A DNA stretch of 64,000 nt from Methylobacterium sp. J-078 (GTDB lineage Bacteria; Pseudomonadota; Alphaproteobacteria; Rhizobiales; Beijerinckiaceae), in assembly GCF_022829285.1 (NCBI RefSeq), contig NZ_JAKSYI010000024.1:16617-80616 (forward strand), given 5' to 3'. This document shows positions 61,889 to 64,000 of the stretch, piece by piece. The notes under the pieces are model-generated. The model saw nothing but the letters and a program-made list of their open reading frames with translations, was not told the origin of the DNA and made no database searches. The position numbers and the translations under genes are program-made. Within the stretch, counting starts at the first letter, position 1; the number at the start of each line of letters is the position of its first letter.

Positions 61889-61936
61889 CACGGGCAAGGG
61901 CGCCTTGACCTGGGTCAAAGTCCGAGCACGCATCCG

Positions 61937-62500
61937 ATGCGATGGCTTGGCCTGACCCCCATCCGGAAGCGCGGCATGCTCATCGCCATGACGGCCAGCG
62001 TCATCCTCGTCGTCAGCACGATCATGGTGCTCTACGAGACGCTGCGCCTGACCTCCGAGCATCTCGCCGAGCTTCCGGTACCGCCCCGCATCCGCATCCT
62101 CGGCGTGGTGCTGATGACCTTCGTCGGGCACACCGTCGCGGTCTGGATCTACGCGGGCGCCTACTGGCTCCTGGTGCTCTGGATCGGCGACGACGCCTTC
62201 GCCGGCACACCGGTCACGACCTTCCAAGACTGCCTGTACTTCTCGGTCGTCACCTACACGTCGCTGGGCTTCGGCGATCAGGTGCCGACGTCCCACGCCC
62301 GCATGATCGCCGGCGTCGAGGCCCTCAATGGACTCCTGCTGATCGGCTGGTCGGCCTCCTTCACCTTCCTGGCGATGGAGCGGTACTGGCCGCTCCACAA
62401 GACGGACGAGGAGGCGCGTCGGGATGCAGCTGTCGCCAGGCACGAAGGCGATGCCAAGCCCGCAAGGGCACGGTTCTTCCCGACCGATACCGCACCTTGA
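61937..62500 (+). CDS. Two-TM potassium channel-like protein
   Basis: 187 residues. An N-terminal helix (LIAMTASVILVVSTIMVLY), a second helix (TVAVWIYAGAYWLLVLWI), the pore helix plus selectivity filter TYTSLGFGD (about 105-113) and the inner helix (LNGLLLIGWSASFTFLAM), then a soluble tail. The filter variant SLGFGD is close to the standard TVGYGD, so K+ selectivity is likely but not proven. No cyclic-nucleotide or RCK domain. Start 61937 overlaps no gene. Confidence 0.85.
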   Translation: MRWLGLTPIRKRGMLIAMTASVILVVSTIMVLYETLRLTSEHLAELPVPPRIRILGVVLMTFVGHTVAVWIYAGAYWLLVLWIGDDAFAGTPVTTFQDCLYFSVVTYTSLGFGDQVPTSHARMIAGVEALNGLLLIGWSASFTFLAMERYWPLHKTDEEARRDAAVARHEGDAKPARARFFPTDTAP

Positions 62501-62531
62501 GATCGCCGGTCGCCTCGCGGGGGGCAGTCCG

Positions 62532-64000
62532 TCAGACCGTTCCCTGGGCTTGATCGCGTCGAGGGATCTCGGGCAGGCGAGCCTCCGCAGTGAGGACGAT
62601 GCCATCGCGCCGGTAGTCGATCTCGGCACGGCCTTCGAGCTCGGCCGCCAAGGCCCGCTCGATCATGCGAGAGCCGAAGCCGCGCCGGGTCGGCGGGTTC
62701 ACCGGAGGCCCGTCGAACTCCTGCCAGGTCAGGCGCAACGTCCGGGTCCGGGGCCCCTCTATGATGTCCCAGTCGAGCAGGATGCGGCCGACCTCGTTGG
62801 TCAGCGCTCCGTACTTTACCGCGTTTGTCGCGAGTTCGTGGAAGGCCATGGAAAAGGCCAGGGCCAGCCTCGGGGTCAGCATCACCTCCGGCCCCCGGAT
62901 CACGATGCGGCGGTCGCCCTCGGTCCGGAACGGCGCCAGGGCCGTCGCCGCCACCGTGGCCAGCGTCGCGCCATCCCAACTCGCGCGCGTGAGCACGTCG
63001 GTCGCCGCGGCTAGGGAATGGATGCGGCCCTGGATGACGTCGCGGGTCTCCTGCGGCGACAGGTTCGCCCGCAGGGTCTGGGCGACGATGGACTGGACGG
63101 TCGCCAAGGTGTTCTTGACCCGGTGGTTGAGCTCGTTGGCGAGCATCGCGCGATGCTCCTCCGCATGCTTGCGTGCGGTGACGTCGAGCGCGATGCCGGC
63201 CAGCCGCGATGGCGTCCCGTCGTCCCCGTAGAACGGCTGCCCGCGGATCTTGAGCCACCGCACCTCCCCTGTCGGCTTCACGATCCGGTACTCGACGTCG
63301 TAGTCGCCGTGCCCCGCGATGCAGGCCGCGACGGCCACGTCCCGCCGGGCACGGTCGTCCGGATGGATGAGGGACTCGTACTCGGCGCGGCTCAGCGGGT
63401 CCCTGGGATCTCGACCGAGGGCGAGCTTGAAGGTCTTCGACGCGACGAAGCGCATGTCGGCGAGGTCCAGGCTCCACGAACCGAGCCGCCCGGCCTGGAG
63501 CACGAACCGCAGGCGCTCCTCGCTCCGGGACAGGTCACGGGTCCGACGCTCGACCTCGCGCTCCAACGCCTCGCGGTCTGTCTCCAGACGGGTCAGGCGG
63601 GACTTCTCCGACGTGACGTCGACCTGGGAGGCGACGAAGTAGGTCAGCGCGTCGCCTTCGAACACGGGAGACAGATAGATCCGGTTCCAGAAGAGGTTTC
63701 CGTCCTTGCGGCGGTTGAGGAGTTGGGCCTCGACCGGGACGCGCCCTTCGATAGCCTCGCGAAGGCGTCCGACCTCGACGGGGTCCGTATCCGCATCCTG
63801 GAGGAACCGGCAGTTGCGCGCGAGGATCGCATAGCGCCCGTAGCGGGTCAGGGTGCAGAAGGCGTCGTAGGGGAAGCGGATGGGGTTGTCGTGCTGAAGC
63901 GGGTCGGTGATCTCGCTCGCGCGCTGCGACCCGCGCACGACCGCGGCGAACGGGTCGGTGCCCTCGACCGTGCGGGCTCTCTCCCCGACACTCCGGTTGT
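62532..64000 (-). CDS. LOV-PAS-HWE histidine kinase, 5' end beyond window
   Basis: The frame runs past 63938 to the right edge without a start (ERARTVEGTDPFAAVV), so the N terminus is outside. A LOV-like domain with LARNCRFLQDADTD, where the cysteine of the flavin-adduct motif is kept but the Gly before NCR is Ala; a PAS domain (about 63500-63200); then an HWE kinase core (LANELNHRVKNTLATVQ, FHELATNAVKYGAL, LTWQEFDGPPVN, GFGSRMIERAL). Reminiscent of LOV-HK photosensors that feed the general stress response. Ends at 62532, 31 bp from the channel stop, convergent. Confidence 0.88.
   Translation of the reverse strand, partial: NRSVGERARTVEGTDPFAAVVRGSQRASEITDPLQHDNPIRFPYDAFCTLTRYGRYAILARNCRFLQDADTDPVEVGRLREAIEGRVPVEAQLLNRRKDGNLFWNRIYLSPVFEGDALTYFVASQVDVTSEKSRLTRLETDREALEREVERRTRDLSRSEERLRFVLQAGRLGSWSLDLADMRFVASKTFKLALGRDPRDPLSRAEYESLIHPDDRARRDVAVAACIAGHGDYDVEYRIVKPTGEVRWLKIRGQPFYGDDGTPSRLAGIALDVTARKHAEEHRAMLANELNHRVKNTLATVQSIVAQTLRANLSPQETRDVIQGRIHSLAAATDVLTRASWDGATLATVAATALAPFRTEGDRRIVIRGPEVMLTPRLALAFSMAFHELATNAVKYGALTNEVGRILLDWDIIEGPRTRTLRLTWQEFDGPPVNPPTRRGFGSRMIERALAAELEGRAEIDYRRDGIVLTAEARLPEIPRRDQAQGTV

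Overview
The window looks like chromosome or megaplasmid of a Methylobacterium/Methylorubrum-type alphaproteobacterium. The DNA is strongly GC-rich, with AT-richer islands near 3.5, 13.3-13.7, 36.5 and 53-54 kb. It is crowded with multi-PAS hybrid kinases, HWE-family kinases and c-di-GMP enzymes, and it carries an isoquinoline-oxidoreductase-like IorAB pair. Genus is an inference from gene style. No rRNA, tRNA or CRISPR was seen.

Layout. 0-19 kb is a signalling island. It holds two tandem multi-PAS hybrid kinases (one cut by the left edge, one with an N-terminal LOV photosensor), a tiny secreted Met/Lys/Arg-repeat protein, a decayed response regulator, a translationally coupled kinase / response regulator / REC-kinase trio, an HWE kinase, a PRC-barrel protein, a GAF-PAS-GGDEF-EAL protein and a membrane diguanylate cyclase. 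19-27 kb is metabolic: a GlxA-type AraC regulator, IorAB-like molybdenum oxidoreductase subunits, an SDR, a SLAC1/TehA-like transporter, then a small membrane protein overlapping an ECF41-type sigma factor. 27-33.7 kb has NmrA-like, MBL-fold and histidine-phosphatase genes and a frameshifted hybrid kinase.

33.7-36.5 kb is a fluoride-response operon: a crcB-type fluoride riboswitch, a CLC-F-like antiporter, a DUF190 protein and a broken nhaA. 37-44 kb is an RND efflux operon with two adaptor proteins and a TetR gene at each end. 44-53 kb has a patatin-like lipoprotein, VOC and DoxX genes with a LysR regulator, a damaged CsbD-like gene, and a five-gene oxidoreductase/VOC/SnoaL/royal-jelly-like/cupin cluster divergent from a second LysR gene.

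53-57.4 kb is accessory and decayed: AT-rich sequence, the 3' remnant of a hybrid kinase cut by an insertion sequence, an IS3-like transposase joined to a truncated IS630 transposase, and a pseudogene with two in-frame stops. 57.7-61 kb holds the oddest locus, one reading frame that joins a P-type metal ATPase lacking its last membrane segments to about 530 residues ending in a PD-(D/E)XK-nuclease-like motif, followed by an amber codon and 38 further coding-like codons. The right end has a lipoyl-like domain protein without the modified lysine, a two-TM potassium channel and a LOV-HWE kinase cut by the right edge.

Theme: environmental sensing (light/redox, c-di-GMP, fluoride, efflux) plus unusually many broken genes. 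At least eight genes show frameshifts, premature stops, missing start codons or truncations.
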